The translations under genes were made by a program, and so were the position numbers. Source: Streptomyces sp. V1I1 (lineage in GTDB: Bacteria; Actinomycetota; Actinomycetes; Streptomycetales; Streptomycetaceae). Taken from it: 64,000 nt of DNA. The notes below the pieces were generated by a model that did not search any database, had not been told where the DNA came from, and saw nothing but the letters and a program-made list of their open reading frames with translations. The stretch lies in NCBI RefSeq assembly GCF_030817355.1, contig NZ_JAUSZH010000001.1:1798001-1862000 (forward strand), given 5' to 3'. Every line of letters begins with the position of its first letter. Positions within the stretch are counted from its first letter, which is position 1. Below, piece after piece: positions 1 to 8,650 of the stretch.

Positions 1-148
1 GTGAACGCCCAGACCCGCCCAGAAGTAAACCTTTGACGCGATCACTACAGATCTGCTTGGGTTCACGCGCTTCAAGGTTGATCAACGAGGGCGGGGGCCT
101 CAACGACCAATCATCACCCCCCGTTCTCGAAAATCGGGAGGGAAGTAC

Positions 149-757
149 GTGAAGAGACTCTTTGCAGCGTTTGCACCTGCTGCACTACTGGTCACACTCT
201 TGGCCGCTCCGGCGTCGGCGGAAAGCGCTGAGCAGCCCAAGTCCCAGCGAGTAACGATCGCGGCAGGCGCGGAAGCAGCGGCGCCTGCCGCTACCAGCCG
301 CAAGCTCTACGACGTTGACTTCTTCGTCGGCGAACGAGTCAGCGCCAACCAGATAAGGAAGCTCAAGGTCAAACCGGTCAAGGCCTGGAATGAGCTCCAC
401 CGCTGCTTCAACTGCAGCTTCCCCGTCAAGGGCGCGCCGAAGAAGTTTCCGGCCGAGGGGCAGCTCATCAAGCTCAAGGCGTGCGCGACTGGCAGCTGGG
501 GCTGCAAGCCTGCCCCTGTCCGCTACTACAAGAGCACGGGCTGGCCGTACACCTGGTACTTCATCGCCCAGAAGGGACACTTCGACGGCGCAGGGTCGAA
601 GGTCTACTTCCGCTTTTACAACGACAGTAGTGGGTACCTGAAGCTCAACGTGTGGGCATACGTGACCAAGCCCACGGTCCCCGACGGAGTGAACAAGGAA
701 TTCGCCACGTCGAAGTGGCGGGCGTTTGCCCACGTCCTGGGAACGAAGTTGGGCTGA
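149..757 (+). CDS. Secreted protein of unknown function
   Basis: About 202 residues with a GTG start, chosen because a strong GGGAGGGA Shine-Dalgarno lies 7 bases upstream. Residues 1-24 form a Sec signal peptide (KR, a hydrophobic core, then a cleavage site like ASA-ES), so the product is exported. The mature part has four cysteines in two close pairs (HRCFNCSF near residue 88 and a C-x7-C pair near 112-120), suggesting disulfides, and is rich in aromatic and basic residues. I do not recognise the family. It converges on xylH and shares a strong hairpin terminator with it. It is probably monocistronic. A role at the cell surface is inference from the signal peptide alone. Confidence 0.75.
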   Translation: MKRLFAAFAPAALLVTLLAAPASAESAEQPKSQRVTIAAGAEAAAPAATSRKLYDVDFFVGERVSANQIRKLKVKPVKAWNELHRCFNCSFPVKGAPKKFPAEGQLIKLKACATGSWGCKPAPVRYYKSTGWPYTWYFIAQKGHFDGAGSKVYFRFYNDSSGYLKLNVWAYVTKPTVPDGVNKEFATSKWRAFAHVLGTKLG

Positions 758-775
758 CCTTCCGGCGAGGAATCG

Positions 776-811
776 GTGAGGGGCCGGCGCCAGCAGGCGC
801 CGGCCCCTCAC
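776..811. terminator. Bidirectional terminator, perfect 16-bp stem
   Basis: GTGAGGGGCCGGCGCC at 776-791 and its exact complement at 796-811 flank a 4-base AGCA loop. It sits between the convergent secreted-protein gene and xylH and can serve both. Confidence 0.85.
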
Positions 812-822
812 GCGTCTGCCGG

Positions 823-2112
823 CTAGGCGCGGCCCGCGCTCTTCTGGGTCTTGCGGGTGACAGAGTCGATCACCACGGTCGCCAGGAGTACGCCACCGGT
901 AATCATGTACTGGATCGGCGTAGCGATGCTTTCCAGCGCCAGGCCGTACTGGATCGAGACGATCACCATCACACCGAGCAAGGCGTTCCAGGTCCGGCCG
1001 CGTCCGCCGAAGAGGCTGGTGCCACCGATGACGGCGGCCGCGATGACGTTCATCAGAAGGTCACCGGCGCCCGCGCTCTGGTTGGCCGCAGCGATCTTGG
1101 AAGCCCAGAACAGACCGCCGATGGCGGCGAAGGTACCTGCGATCGCGAAGACCGAGATCCGGACCGCCGTGACGTTGATGCCCGCACGACGGGAGGCCTC
1201 GACGCTGCCGCCGAGTGCGAAGATCTTACGGCCGTAGGTGGTCCGACGGAGCACGAAGTCCGTGACCACCAGCACAACGAGGAACAGGACCAGCGCCAGC
1301 GGCAGGCCCCGGTACTGGTTGAACATGATCGCCGCGGCAAAGGCCGCCACGGCCAGCAGAACCGTACGCACCACGATGTCGACAAGCGGCCGCGACGGGA
1401 TACCTGCGGCCTCACGACGGCGGGCGTCGAGGAAGGCCGAGACGAAGAATCCGGCCACCGCAACCGCGGCCAGGCCGTAGGCGGCTGCCACGTCGGAGAA
1501 GTAGTACGTGGTCAGCTTGCCGACCACACCGTCGCCATCCAGGTTGATGGTGCCTTGGTCGCCGAGTAGCTGGAGCATGAAGCCCAGCCAAAAGAGCAGA
1601 CCGGCCAGCGTGACGGCGAACGCGGGTGCGCCGATCCGGGCGAAGAAGAAACCGTGGAGGGCGCCAATTACGGCGCCGCTGACGATCGCAACCAGGACAG
1701 CCAGCCACTCGTTCATGCCGTGTGTGACGCTCAGTACGGCGACGATCGCGCCGGAGACACCGCTGACGGAGCCGACCGACAGGTCGATCTCACCGAGCAG
1801 CAGCACAAAGATGATGCCTACGGCCATCATGCCGGTGGCCACCATCGCGACGGCGATGTCGCTGAGGTTCTTCGCGGAGAGGAACTGGGAGTTCAGGCTC
1901 TGGAAGATCACACAGATGACGATCAGACCGATGATGACCGGCATCGAGCCCAGGTCACCGGCGGACATCTTGCGCTTGAACTCCGAGACGTAGCCGCCGA
2001 GGCCCTGCTCGCGCACGAGCAGCCGCGGGTCGACCGCGGTGACCGCGTCGTGCGCGGCCTCCGGGTTGACGACCGGGGCGTCGGTGTGCGTGGAGGTCTT
2101 TTCGGTGTTCAC
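823..2112 (-). CDS. xylH: Xylose-type ABC transporter permease (XylH family)
   Basis: About 429 residues and strongly hydrophobic, with roughly ten membrane segments. It is the membrane pore of a CUT2/BPD_transp_2 monosaccharide importer (RbsC/XylH class). A charged cytoplasmic N-terminus of about 55 residues precedes the first segment. The EIDLSVGSVSG stretch and the later VIGGTSLFGGRGR stretch are signatures of this permease class. Its ATG overlaps the TGA of xylG (ATGA at 2109-2112), so the two are translationally coupled. Xylose as substrate is inferred from the xylF-xylG-xylH order beside a ROK regulator, as I recall for S. coelicolor. Ribose or another pentose cannot be excluded from sequence alone. 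Confidence 0.9.
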   Translation of the reverse strand: MNTEKTSTHTDAPVVNPEAAHDAVTAVDPRLLVREQGLGGYVSEFKRKMSAGDLGSMPVIIGLIVICVIFQSLNSQFLSAKNLSDIAVAMVATGMMAVGIIFVLLLGEIDLSVGSVSGVSGAIVAVLSVTHGMNEWLAVLVAIVSGAVIGALHGFFFARIGAPAFAVTLAGLLFWLGFMLQLLGDQGTINLDGDGVVGKLTTYYFSDVAAAYGLAAVAVAGFFVSAFLDARRREAAGIPSRPLVDIVVRTVLLAVAAFAAAIMFNQYRGLPLALVLFLVVLVVTDFVLRRTTYGRKIFALGGSVEASRRAGINVTAVRISVFAIAGTFAAIGGLFWASKIAAANQSAGAGDLLMNVIAAAVIGGTSLFGGRGRTWNALLGVMVIVSIQYGLALESIATPIQYMITGGVLLATVVIDSVTRKTQKSAGRA

Positions 2113-2888
2113 TTCTGGACCTCCGAGGCGCGCGCCGCACGACGGGTCACGGCGTTGTCCGTGGCACCGGTGATGGCGGAGATGATCTCTTCCTGCGAGG
2201 TGGACTTGACGTCGAAGACGCCGTTGTTGCGGCCCAGCCGGAGCACGGCCACCCGGTCGGCCACAGCCTTGACGTCAGCCATGTTGTGACTGATCAGGAT
2301 CACCGCGTGACCGCGCTCGCGCAGCCGCTCGACGAGGTCGAGGACCTGCGCGGTCTGCTCGACGCCGAGGGCCGCGGTGGGCTCGTCGAGGATGACGAGC
2401 TTGGGCTCGCCGAGCATGGAGCGGGCAATGGCCACGGTCTGCCGCTGACCGCCGGAGAGCGACGCGATCGGGATGCGCACGCTGGGGATGCGGATCGACA
2501 GCGTGTTGAGGAGCTCACGGGCGCGGCGCTCCATCTCGACCTCGTTCAGGATGCCGCGCCTGCGGATCTCCCGCCCAAGGTAGAGGTTTCCGACAACGTC
2601 GATGTTGTCGCACAGTGCGAGGTCCTGGTAGACGGTCGCGATGCCCAGGTTCTGGGCGTCGTGCGGCCGGTTGATCTGGACGGACGTGCCGTCCCACTCG
2701 ATGACTCCCTCATCGATGGGATGCACACCGGCGATCGTCTTGACCAGCGTGGACTTTCCGGCGCCGTTGTCGCCTACGAGGGCGACCACCTCGCCGCCGT
2801 GGACCTCAAGCTCTACGTCGGTGAGCGCCTGAACGGCACCGAATCGCTTGGAGACCCCGCGCAACGCCAGCACGGGCGTAGCGGACAC
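2109..2888 (-). CDS. xylG: Xylose-type ABC transporter ATPase (XylG, single-domain)
   Basis: About 259 residues; energises the sugar importer. Walker A GDNGAGKST is near residues 39-47, the signature is LSGGQRQ, and Walker B runs into LVILDEPTAALG. GTG at 2888 is preferred over ATG at 2897: AAGGAG abuts the ATG directly but lies 9 bases before the GTG. There is only one ABC domain, whereas E. coli XylG and RbsA carry two fused copies, so this subunit must work as a homodimer. It lies 193 bases after xylF, with a hairpin in the gap that may lower its expression relative to the binding protein, and is coupled to xylH by ATGA. Confidence 0.9.
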   Translation of the reverse strand: MSATPVLALRGVSKRFGAVQALTDVELEVHGGEVVALVGDNGAGKSTLVKTIAGVHPIDEGVIEWDGTSVQINRPHDAQNLGIATVYQDLALCDNIDVVGNLYLGREIRRRGILNEVEMERRARELLNTLSIRIPSVRIPIASLSGGQRQTVAIARSMLGEPKLVILDEPTAALGVEQTAQVLDLVERLRERGHAVILISHNMADVKAVADRVAVLRLGRNNGVFDVKSTSQEEIISAITGATDNAVTRRAARASEVQK

Positions 2889-3000
2889 GTGAACCATCTC
2901 CTTCGCCGCCTGACCGGCGGGGATGCCGCGCCGGAGAAACGGGCGCGGTGGTTGAGCAGAAGCGAACAGAAGGGAAGAAGCGTTTCTGTACGGCGCCCCA

Positions 3001-3016
3001 CCCCCGATGGCGGGGG
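3001..3016. other. Intercistronic hairpin between xylF and xylG
   Basis: CCCCCG-ATGG-CGGGGG, a perfect 6-bp stem in the xylF-xylG gap. By analogy with other sugar ABC operons it could stabilise the xylF mRNA 3' end or partly terminate transcription so that more binding protein than ATPase is made. That role is inference. Confidence 0.45.
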
Positions 3017-3081
3017 CTGAATGAGGGGCAGAGCACCGGACAGGCTTCCAGGGGGCGTAAGTCCCGTAAGGCTTGGGGGAC

Positions 3082-4194
3082 TTACTTCAGACCGAGTGCG
3101 TCGCAGGCGGCCTTGTACTTCGCGGTGCAGATCTGGGCAGCCGTGTACACGCCGTCCTTGACGACCGTGTCGTTGATGTTGTCCTTGGTCAGCGAGACGA
3201 CCGGGACGAGCACAGACGGGATGCCCTTGTTGGTGGGGCTGTCCACCTTCTCCTTGGCGATCGAGTCGACCTTCTCGCCCTTGGCGAGCGCGACGGCCAT
3301 CTCGGCCGCGGCGGCCGCCTCCGGGGCGTACGGCTTGTAGACGCTCATGTACTGCTCACCCGCGACGATCCGCTGCACACCGGCGAGCTCGGCGTCCTGG
3401 CCGGTGACCGGCGGGAGCTTGGCGACGCCGGCGGCCTTCAGGGCGGTGATGATGCCGCCCGCCATGCCGTCGTTGGCGGAGTACACGCCGATGATCTTGT
3501 CCTTGCCAAGGGCCGTGATCGCCGCCTCCATGTTGGCGTTGGCGTTCTCCGGCTTCCACTCCTTGGTGTCGTACTCGCGGCCGATGTTCACCTTGCCCTC
3601 GAGTTCGGCCTTGGCACCCTTCTTGAACAGCGCTGCGTTCGGGTCGGTGATCGCGCCGTTCATCATGACGATCTGGCCGTCCTTGGCCTTGTCGCCGAGG
3701 GCGGTGAGCAGCGCCTTGCCCTGGACGTGGCCGACCTCTTCGTTGTCGAACGAGGTGTAGGCGTCGATCGGGCCCTCGGCCAGGCGGTCGAAGGCGACGA
3801 CCGGGATGTTCGCCTCCTTGGCCTTCTTGACCGAGCCGGCGATGGCCTTGGAGTCCACCGCGTCCACGATCAGCGCGTCCACCTTGTTGGTGATCATGGT
3901 GTCGACCTGCTGGTTCTGCAGCGTTGCGTCCTGCTTGGCGTTGGCGTAGAGAACCTCAGCCTTGCCGTTGGTCAGCTCGCTGATCTTCTTCTCGATGAGC
4001 GGCTTGTCGAACTGCTCGTAGCGCGCCGTCTGGTTCTCCGGCAGCAGCAGACCAATCTTGATCGCGTCGCCCTTGCCGGCGCCGGTCTCCTTGGTCTTGT
4101 CGCCGGACTCCTTGGCGCTGCCACACGCGGCGAGGGAAACAGCCATCGTGGTGGCTGCTACGGCAACGGCGGCACGACGCATTCGCATGTTCAT
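3082..4194 (-). CDS. xylF: Xylose-type substrate-binding lipoprotein (XylF)
   Basis: About 370 residues. ATG at 4194 is chosen because AGGGAGG lies 9 bases upstream and a lipoprotein signal follows at once: basic RMRR, a hydrophobic core, and lipobox SLAAC with the acylated cysteine near residue 25. The mature part is a type I periplasmic binding protein (Peripla_BP_4). Recognisable elements are IKIGLLLPENQTARYEQFD, then DALIVDAVDSKAIAG, VVAFDRLAEG and a C-terminal TGQDAELAGVQRIVAGEQ, all typical of XylF/RbsB proteins. It captures the sugar outside the membrane for XylG/XylH. It is the first gene after the ROK regulator, with its own promoter region at 4195-4316. Confidence 0.92.
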   Translation of the reverse strand: MNMRMRRAAVAVAATTMAVSLAACGSAKESGDKTKETGAGKGDAIKIGLLLPENQTARYEQFDKPLIEKKISELTNGKAEVLYANAKQDATLQNQQVDTMITNKVDALIVDAVDSKAIAGSVKKAKEANIPVVAFDRLAEGPIDAYTSFDNEEVGHVQGKALLTALGDKAKDGQIVMMNGAITDPNAALFKKGAKAELEGKVNIGREYDTKEWKPENANANMEAAITALGKDKIIGVYSANDGMAGGIITALKAAGVAKLPPVTGQDAELAGVQRIVAGEQYMSVYKPYAPEAAAAAEMAVALAKGEKVDSIAKEKVDSPTNKGIPSVLVPVVSLTKDNINDTVVKDGVYTAAQICTAKYKAACDALGLK

Positions 4195-4272
4195 CTTCGA
4201 AAACCTCCCTGACGAGGCCGCGTCGTTGCGGCCGAGGTGGCTGGAAGTCAACTCGGCCCCGCTGCCAGCGTC

Positions 4273-4287
4273 AAGGAGTAAATCCTT
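4273..4287. promoter_or_regulatory. Inverted repeat upstream of xylF, possible ROK operator
   Basis: AAGGA-GTAAA-TCCTT, 5-bp arms in an AT-rich patch about 80 bases before the xylF start and just downstream of the ROK regulator gene. Its position suits repression of xylFGH by that regulator. The assignment is inference. Confidence 0.4.
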
Positions 4288-4316
4288 AACGAGATGACAA
4301 CGGTGCCATTCGTTAT

Positions 4317-5516
4317 CTAAGTGAAGGCAGGTGCTCCGGCAGGGAGCGGACTGTCGAGAAGGGTCGAATCGCCCATTTCGCTGAGTACCAAGGCCAGTGA
4401 ACCCAGCACTTCGGCACGCCCTCCGAGCGCCCCCGGAAGGACGGACAACTGACGCGCCGCGCTGGGAATCGCGTAGCGCGAGACCGACTCCCGGATCGGT
4501 CCGAGAACCAATTCTCCCGCTTCGGCAAGATTTCCGCCGAGCACGACGCGACTCGGGTTGAGCAGGTTGCACAGATTGGCCACGCCGCTGCCGATGTGCC
4601 GCCCCACATCGGCGACCACGCGGCGGCAGCCGGGGTCGCCCTCGCGCGCCAGCTGCACCACGCGCTCCATGGTCAGATCGGGCCCATGGCTGGACTGGAG
4701 GAGCGGCAGTACGTAGCGGGCGGCGGCGAACGTCTCCAGGCAGCCGCGGTTGCCGCAGCGGCAGACCGGGCCCGATTCGTCCAGCGTGATGTGGCCGATC
4801 TCGCCGGCCGTGCCGCCCGGGCCGCGGTAGATCTGGCCGTCTATCACCAGGCCGGCGCCGACGCCGCTGGCGACCTTGATGTACGCGAGGTCCTTGACCC
4901 CGCGGCCACTGCCCCAGACCATCTCGCCCAGCGCGCCGAGGTTGGCGTCGTTGTCGACGTACACAGGCACGCCGAGCCGCCCGGAGAGCTCCTCGCTGGG
5001 GTTGATCCCGGTCCAGCCCGGCAGGATCGAGGTGGAGCCGAGGGTGCCGGACTCCACGTCGATCGGACCCGGTACGCCGAGACCGACGCCGATCACCTTG
5101 TCCTGGCCGATCCCAGTCGCCGCGATCAGCCGGTTGACCAGCTGTTCGGCCCTGCCGAAGCCCTGCGCGGACGAGGCGTCCACATCGAGCGGTTCGGACT
5201 CCTCGGCGAGCACCTGGTGGGCGAGGTTGCCGATGGCGACGCGCAGATGGGTGTGGCCGAAGTCGACGCCGATGACGATGCCCGCGTCGCCACTGAGAGA
5301 GACGCTGCGGGCCCTGCGACCGCCGGCCGAGGTGGGGGTGACCTCGACGGTTCCGCCGTCTTTCAGTTCGCGAACGATATTGGAGACCGTTGCTGCGGAG
5401 AGGCCTGTGCTCCTCGCGATCTCCGCCTGCGTGAGCGAGCCCGCCATACGCACAGCGCGTACGACCCGCTCTAGGTTGGCCCGGTGCAGAGATGTCTGCG
5501 ACCCCGGAGTCTCCAT
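4317..5516 (-). CDS. rok7B7: ROK-family transcriptional regulator (Rok7B7-like)
   Basis: About 399 residues. ATG at 5516 is preferred, with GCAGGAG about 11 bases upstream. The N-terminal winged helix is near residues 20-75, including SLTQAEIARSTGLSAATVSN. A ROK sugar-kinase-like domain follows, with the GVDFGHTH phosphate motif and the zinc-binding CRCGNRGCLE segment. From memory, the S. coelicolor homologue Rok7B7 sits beside xylFGH and affects xylose use, carbon catabolite repression and antibiotic production. This gene is on the same strand as xylFGH and 122 bases upstream of xylF, matching that arrangement. It probably represses xylFGH until a sugar ligand is present; whether the kinase-like domain has any activity cannot be seen. 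Confidence 0.88.
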   Translation of the reverse strand: METPGSQTSLHRANLERVVRAVRMAGSLTQAEIARSTGLSAATVSNIVRELKDGGTVEVTPTSAGGRRARSVSLSGDAGIVIGVDFGHTHLRVAIGNLAHQVLAEESEPLDVDASSAQGFGRAEQLVNRLIAATGIGQDKVIGVGLGVPGPIDVESGTLGSTSILPGWTGINPSEELSGRLGVPVYVDNDANLGALGEMVWGSGRGVKDLAYIKVASGVGAGLVIDGQIYRGPGGTAGEIGHITLDESGPVCRCGNRGCLETFAAARYVLPLLQSSHGPDLTMERVVQLAREGDPGCRRVVADVGRHIGSGVANLCNLLNPSRVVLGGNLAEAGELVLGPIRESVSRYAIPSAARQLSVLPGALGGRAEVLGSLALVLSEMGDSTLLDSPLPAGAPAFT

Positions 5517-5751
5517 TGACTCATCCACTCCTGCCCCCGGTGGGCGGCACGACGGCCGCCCCCGGCCGGGCCCACCGCGAAGCGGCACCCGACGTTTCTC
5601 CAACTTGTGAACTCTAAGCTCAACTCTCGGGCCTTATCCCGTCAAGACCTTGAGCGGGGGCAACCACGGATGAGCGAGGCAGGGCGGCAGCCGGGGCAGC
5701 GGTCGGAGGGGGGCCGGGGCAGCGGTCGGCGAAGGGGTGTTTTTCGGGCGC

Positions 5752-6195
5752 CTAGGCGCCCGCCAGCTCGGCGTTTGCCCGGGCCGTGACCAGGGTCAGC
5801 AGGCGGCCCGCGGTCGCCAGATCGTCGGCGGGGAGGTCGCCGTAGAGCCGCTCAGTGATCTCGGCGACGGCCGCCCGGATCCGCCCGTTCAGCGTCCGGC
5901 CCGCTTCCGTGAGGCGAAGGCGGGACGTGTCACCGGGCACGGTCTCCAGCAGCTTCGACTCGGCGAGCTCGCCGATGGTCACCAGGACCGCCGACTCGTC
6001 GATCTTCAGGGCGCCGGTCATCCGGGCGACGAGGGCGCCGTGCTCGACGGCCTCACCGCCGTCCGCGACGGCGTTCAGCGCCACCGACTGATTGAACGTG
6101 GTACCGGTGGGAGCCAGGGCTGTCTTCAGAAGGGCCCGCGTCGCATAGTGGGCCTGGCCTATGACCTGGCCGTTGAGGGTCGGGGCTGTGGACAT
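5752..6195 (-). CDS. MarR-like winged-helix protein, second of a tandem pair
   Basis: About 147 residues. The start ATG lies 2 bases after the stop of the upstream MarR gene (TAACGATG), so the two are co-transcribed and probably co-translated. The sequence is largely helical: an N-terminal dimerisation helix, a central winged-helix region (ARMTGALKIDESAVLVTIGEL then ESKLLETVPGDTSRLRLTEA) where the wing reads SRLRLTEAG, and a C-terminal helix rich in Ala and Leu. This is MarR architecture, although the recognition helix is less canonical than in its partner. It could act as a heteromeric partner or as an independent regulator. No enzyme gene follows it in the operon, so its targets are not obvious. 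Confidence 0.75.
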   Translation of the reverse strand: MSTAPTLNGQVIGQAHYATRALLKTALAPTGTTFNQSVALNAVADGGEAVEHGALVARMTGALKIDESAVLVTIGELAESKLLETVPGDTSRLRLTEAGRTLNGRIRAAVAEITERLYGDLPADDLATAGRLLTLVTARANAELAGA

Positions 6196-6197
6196 CG

Positions 6198-6665
6198 TTA
6201 CTCCTCGGTCGGGAAGTCGAGTGGTGTGTCGAGCAGGAGCGCCAGTTCGCGGGAGAAGACTTCGGCACGTGAACCGTGCAGTCCCCCCAGCGGCTCCAGA
6301 AGCTGATCGAGGAGCCGCCGGACGACGGTGATCGCCCGCCGGGTGACCGCACGCCCATGAGTCGTGAGCGACAGCTGGACGGCGCGCGTGTCGGCGGGGT
6401 CCGGGGCGCGCTCGACGAGACCGGCTGCCTCCAGGGCGCGGGCCAGCTTCGACACATAAAGAGGTTCGAGGCCGGTGCGGTCGGCGAGCTGCCGCTGACT
6501 GGGCCGGAGCCCGGAGCGCTCCATACCGAGCAGCGAGGCGACCAGTGAGTACTGCGCATGGGTAAGACCCAGGGGCGCGACGGCCCGGTCGACGGCGACC
6601 CGCCACTTCATCGACAGTCGCCAGACCAGGAAGCCGGGCGTGGGGCCTTCGGATGCTGCACTCAT
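6198..6665 (-). CDS. MarR-family transcriptional regulator
   Basis: About 155 residues, a canonical MarR protein. It has an N-terminal dimerisation helix (FLVWRLSMKWRVAVDRAV), a winged helix with recognition segment RTGLEPLYVSKLARALEAAG, and the wing LVERAPDPADTRAVQLSLT, where DPADTRA is the MarR wing signature. It is the first gene of a two-gene regulator operon. Directly upstream lies a repeat region with two copies of GTACATGGCTACT, which also contains a GTACAT/ATGTAC inverted repeat, placed where autorepression would occur. The ligand is unknown. Confidence 0.85.
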   Translation of the reverse strand: MSAASEGPTPGFLVWRLSMKWRVAVDRAVAPLGLTHAQYSLVASLLGMERSGLRPSQRQLADRTGLEPLYVSKLARALEAAGLVERAPDPADTRAVQLSLTTHGRAVTRRAITVVRRLLDQLLEPLGGLHGSRAEVFSRELALLLDTPLDFPTEE

Positions 6666-6675
6666 GGCAAATACA

Positions 6676-6703
6676 GTACATGGCTACTATGTACATGGCT
6701 ACT
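6676..6703. promoter_or_regulatory. Repeated operator upstream of the MarR pair
   Basis: GTACATGGCTACT occurs at 6676-6688 and again at 6691-6703, 15 bases apart. The same stretch contains the inverted repeat GTACAT (6676-6681) / ATGTAC (6689-6694). It lies 11-38 bases before the MarR start codon, overlapping the expected promoter. Confidence 0.6.
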
Positions 6704-6712
6704 GTTATGAGG

Positions 6713-6748
6713 CCGGAACCCGGCCCCCGCGACGGGCCGGGGTTCCGG
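6713..6748. terminator. Terminator of the sugar ABC operon
   Basis: CCGGAACCCGGCCC (6713-6726) pairs with GGGCCGGGGTTCCGG (6734-6748) with a one-base bulge. It lies 10 bases beyond the last gene of the leftward ABC operon and before the MarR promoter. Confidence 0.7.
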
Positions 6749-6758
6749 AGTGGTGCTC

Positions 6759-7676
6759 CTACTTCAGCGCACCCGCGGTCAGACCGGCGACCACCTGCCG
6801 CTGGAAGATGATGTACGCCGCGAGCACCGGCAGCATCGCCATCACCAGACCGGCGAAGAGACCGGACCAGTCACCCTTGTAGCCCTGGCTGACGGCAAGT
6901 TCGACCAGGCCCTGGGAGAGCACCTTCTTCTCCGGCTCGGTGTTGAGCACGGTCGGCAGCATGTACTGGTTCCACTGCCCGAGGAAGTTGAAGATGGCGA
7001 CGCTGATCAGGCCCGGCTTCGCCATCGGCAGCATCACCTGGAAGAACGTCCGGGTGTGGGAGGCCCCGTCGATCAGCGCCGCCTCGGCCACCGAGGTCGG
7101 CAGCGTACGGAAGAAGGCGGTGAGGAAGAAGACGGTGAACGGCAGGGAGTAGGCGATGTAGACCAGGATCAGGCCGTGCAGCGTGTTCAGCAGGGCGACG
7201 TTGTTCAGCACGAAGAACAGCGGCACCAGCGCCAGCATGACGGGGAAGCTCATTCCTCCGATGAAGAGGAAGTAGATGAAGCGGTTCCCTGGGAAGTCGA
7301 AACGCGCGAGGACGTACGCGGCCATCGAGCCGAACAGCAGCGTGCCGACCAGCGAACCGCCCACCACCAGAACGGTGTTGAGGAAATAGTCGCTCATGTG
7401 CGCCTGGCTCCAGGCGCGCGACCAGTTCTCGAAGTGCAGCGAGTCGGGCAGTGACCACGGCGAGGTGAAGATGGCCTTGTCGGTCTTGAACGAGGTCATC
7501 ACCGCCCAGAGCAGCGGCAGGACGACCATGATCGCCCAGATGACGAGCACACCGTGCGAGAAGACGTTGAGGACGCCGCCCTCGGTCCTCTTCGTCCTGG
7601 TGGGCGGTGCTGTCGTCTTGACCACCGGCGGGCGGTCCTCGGAGATGCCGGCGGGCGGGGTGTCAGTCGTCTTCAT
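6759..7676 (-). CDS. Carbohydrate ABC transporter permease (MalG type)
   Basis: About 305 residues with six membrane segments, CUT1 family. A proline- and threonine-rich cytoplasmic N-terminus of about 38 residues precedes segment 1. The inner-membrane permease EAA loop is visible as EAALIDGASHTRTFFQVMLP. The start lies 1 base after the stop of the MalF-type permease, so the two are coupled. The operon encodes binding protein and two permeases but no ATPase. In streptomycetes such CUT1 importers share the general ATPase MsiK, which is encoded elsewhere; that is family knowledge. It ends just before a terminator. Confidence 0.92.
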   Translation of the reverse strand: MKTTDTPPAGISEDRPPVVKTTAPPTRTKRTEGGVLNVFSHGVLVIWAIMVVLPLLWAVMTSFKTDKAIFTSPWSLPDSLHFENWSRAWSQAHMSDYFLNTVLVVGGSLVGTLLFGSMAAYVLARFDFPGNRFIYFLFIGGMSFPVMLALVPLFFVLNNVALLNTLHGLILVYIAYSLPFTVFFLTAFFRTLPTSVAEAALIDGASHTRTFFQVMLPMAKPGLISVAIFNFLGQWNQYMLPTVLNTEPEKKVLSQGLVELAVSQGYKGDWSGLFAGLVMAMLPVLAAYIIFQRQVVAGLTAGALK

Positions 7677-7677
7677 G

Positions 7678-8601
7678 TCAGAACTCCAGCCGCTCGCGCC
7701 GGCCGACCCGCATCACGACGGCCGCGAAGGCCAGCGTGACGACGAGCAGGGCGACACCGATCGTTGTCGCGTATGCCGCCTGGCCGTCGCGGAACGCCGT
7801 TTGGTAGACGTACAGCGTGAGCACCGTCGTCGAGTAGTCGGGTCCGCCGGGGCCCACGGTCATGATCTGTACGACCGCGAAGGACTCCGCGCCCAGGGCC
7901 AGGATTCCCATGTAGACCCAGCCCGACTGCACGGTGTCCCACAGCAAGGGCAGGGTGATCCGGAAGAAGGTGGTGAACCGGTTCGCGCCGTCCAGCAGCG
8001 CCGCCTCGTAGAAGTCCCTGGGGATGGACGCCATTCCCGCGGAGAACAGCACGACGAAGAAGCCGACCGTGCTCCAGACCAGGACCGCCATGACGCACCA
8101 CAGGGCGAGATCGGGATCGCCGAGCCAGCCCGGCTGGATGCTGTCGAGGCCCACGGCCCGCAACGCTCCGTTGATCGCGCCCTCGTTGGGGTTGTACGCG
8201 AACTGGAACAGCAGGGCCACGATCGCGATCGACAGCACCTGCGGGAAGAAGTAAGCGATCTTGTAGAAGGACGAACCGCGCACTCCGGCGATGGCGGCGC
8301 CCTTACGGCGCCGCCCGCCCACATTGAGCATGAAGGCGAAGAACAGCGCGAGGCCGAGCGTCACCAGCGGCAGCAGCAGCGCGAACCACAGGCTGTGCTG
8401 GAGCGACTTCCAGAAGATGTCGTCGTCCAGCATTCGGCTGTAGTTGTCGAAGCCGACCATCTTGAAGTCCGGGCTCAGGCCGGTCCAGTCCGTGAAGGAG
8501 TAGTAAATGGACTGGATGAACGGCCATATGACGAAGACTGCGTACAACGCCAGTGGGGCCGCCAAGAACCCCACGATGAACCGGTACTTGCCGTGTTGCA
8601 T
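7678..8601 (-). CDS. Carbohydrate ABC transporter permease (MalF type)
   Basis: About 307 residues with six membrane segments, starting ATG after a weak purine-rich site. The EAA loop is YEAALLDGANRFTTFFRITL. A charged linker, GGRRRKG, lies between segments 2 and 3. It pairs with the MalG-type protein to form the pore for the binding protein encoded 49 bases upstream. The sugar is not deducible from the permeases. The divergent GH92 mannosidase and the dre-like box upstream of the operon suggest an oligosaccharide, possibly mannose-containing or amino-sugar related (inference). Confidence 0.92.
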   Translation of the reverse strand: MQHGKYRFIVGFLAAPLALYAVFVIWPFIQSIYYSFTDWTGLSPDFKMVGFDNYSRMLDDDIFWKSLQHSLWFALLLPLVTLGLALFFAFMLNVGGRRRKGAAIAGVRGSSFYKIAYFFPQVLSIAIVALLFQFAYNPNEGAINGALRAVGLDSIQPGWLGDPDLALWCVMAVLVWSTVGFFVVLFSAGMASIPRDFYEAALLDGANRFTTFFRITLPLLWDTVQSGWVYMGILALGAESFAVVQIMTVGPGGPDYSTTVLTLYVYQTAFRDGQAAYATTIGVALLVVTLAFAAVVMRVGRRERLEF

Positions 8602-8650
8602 GGTTACCGACCCCGATCTTCCGGCGAATGCCGCCGCTGGTGACGCGAGC

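Noticed and set aside
185..811. Long open frame antisense to the first gene
   Set aside because: Arg/Leu-rich translation typical of GC-rich antisense frames; no ribosome site, and it runs through the terminator.
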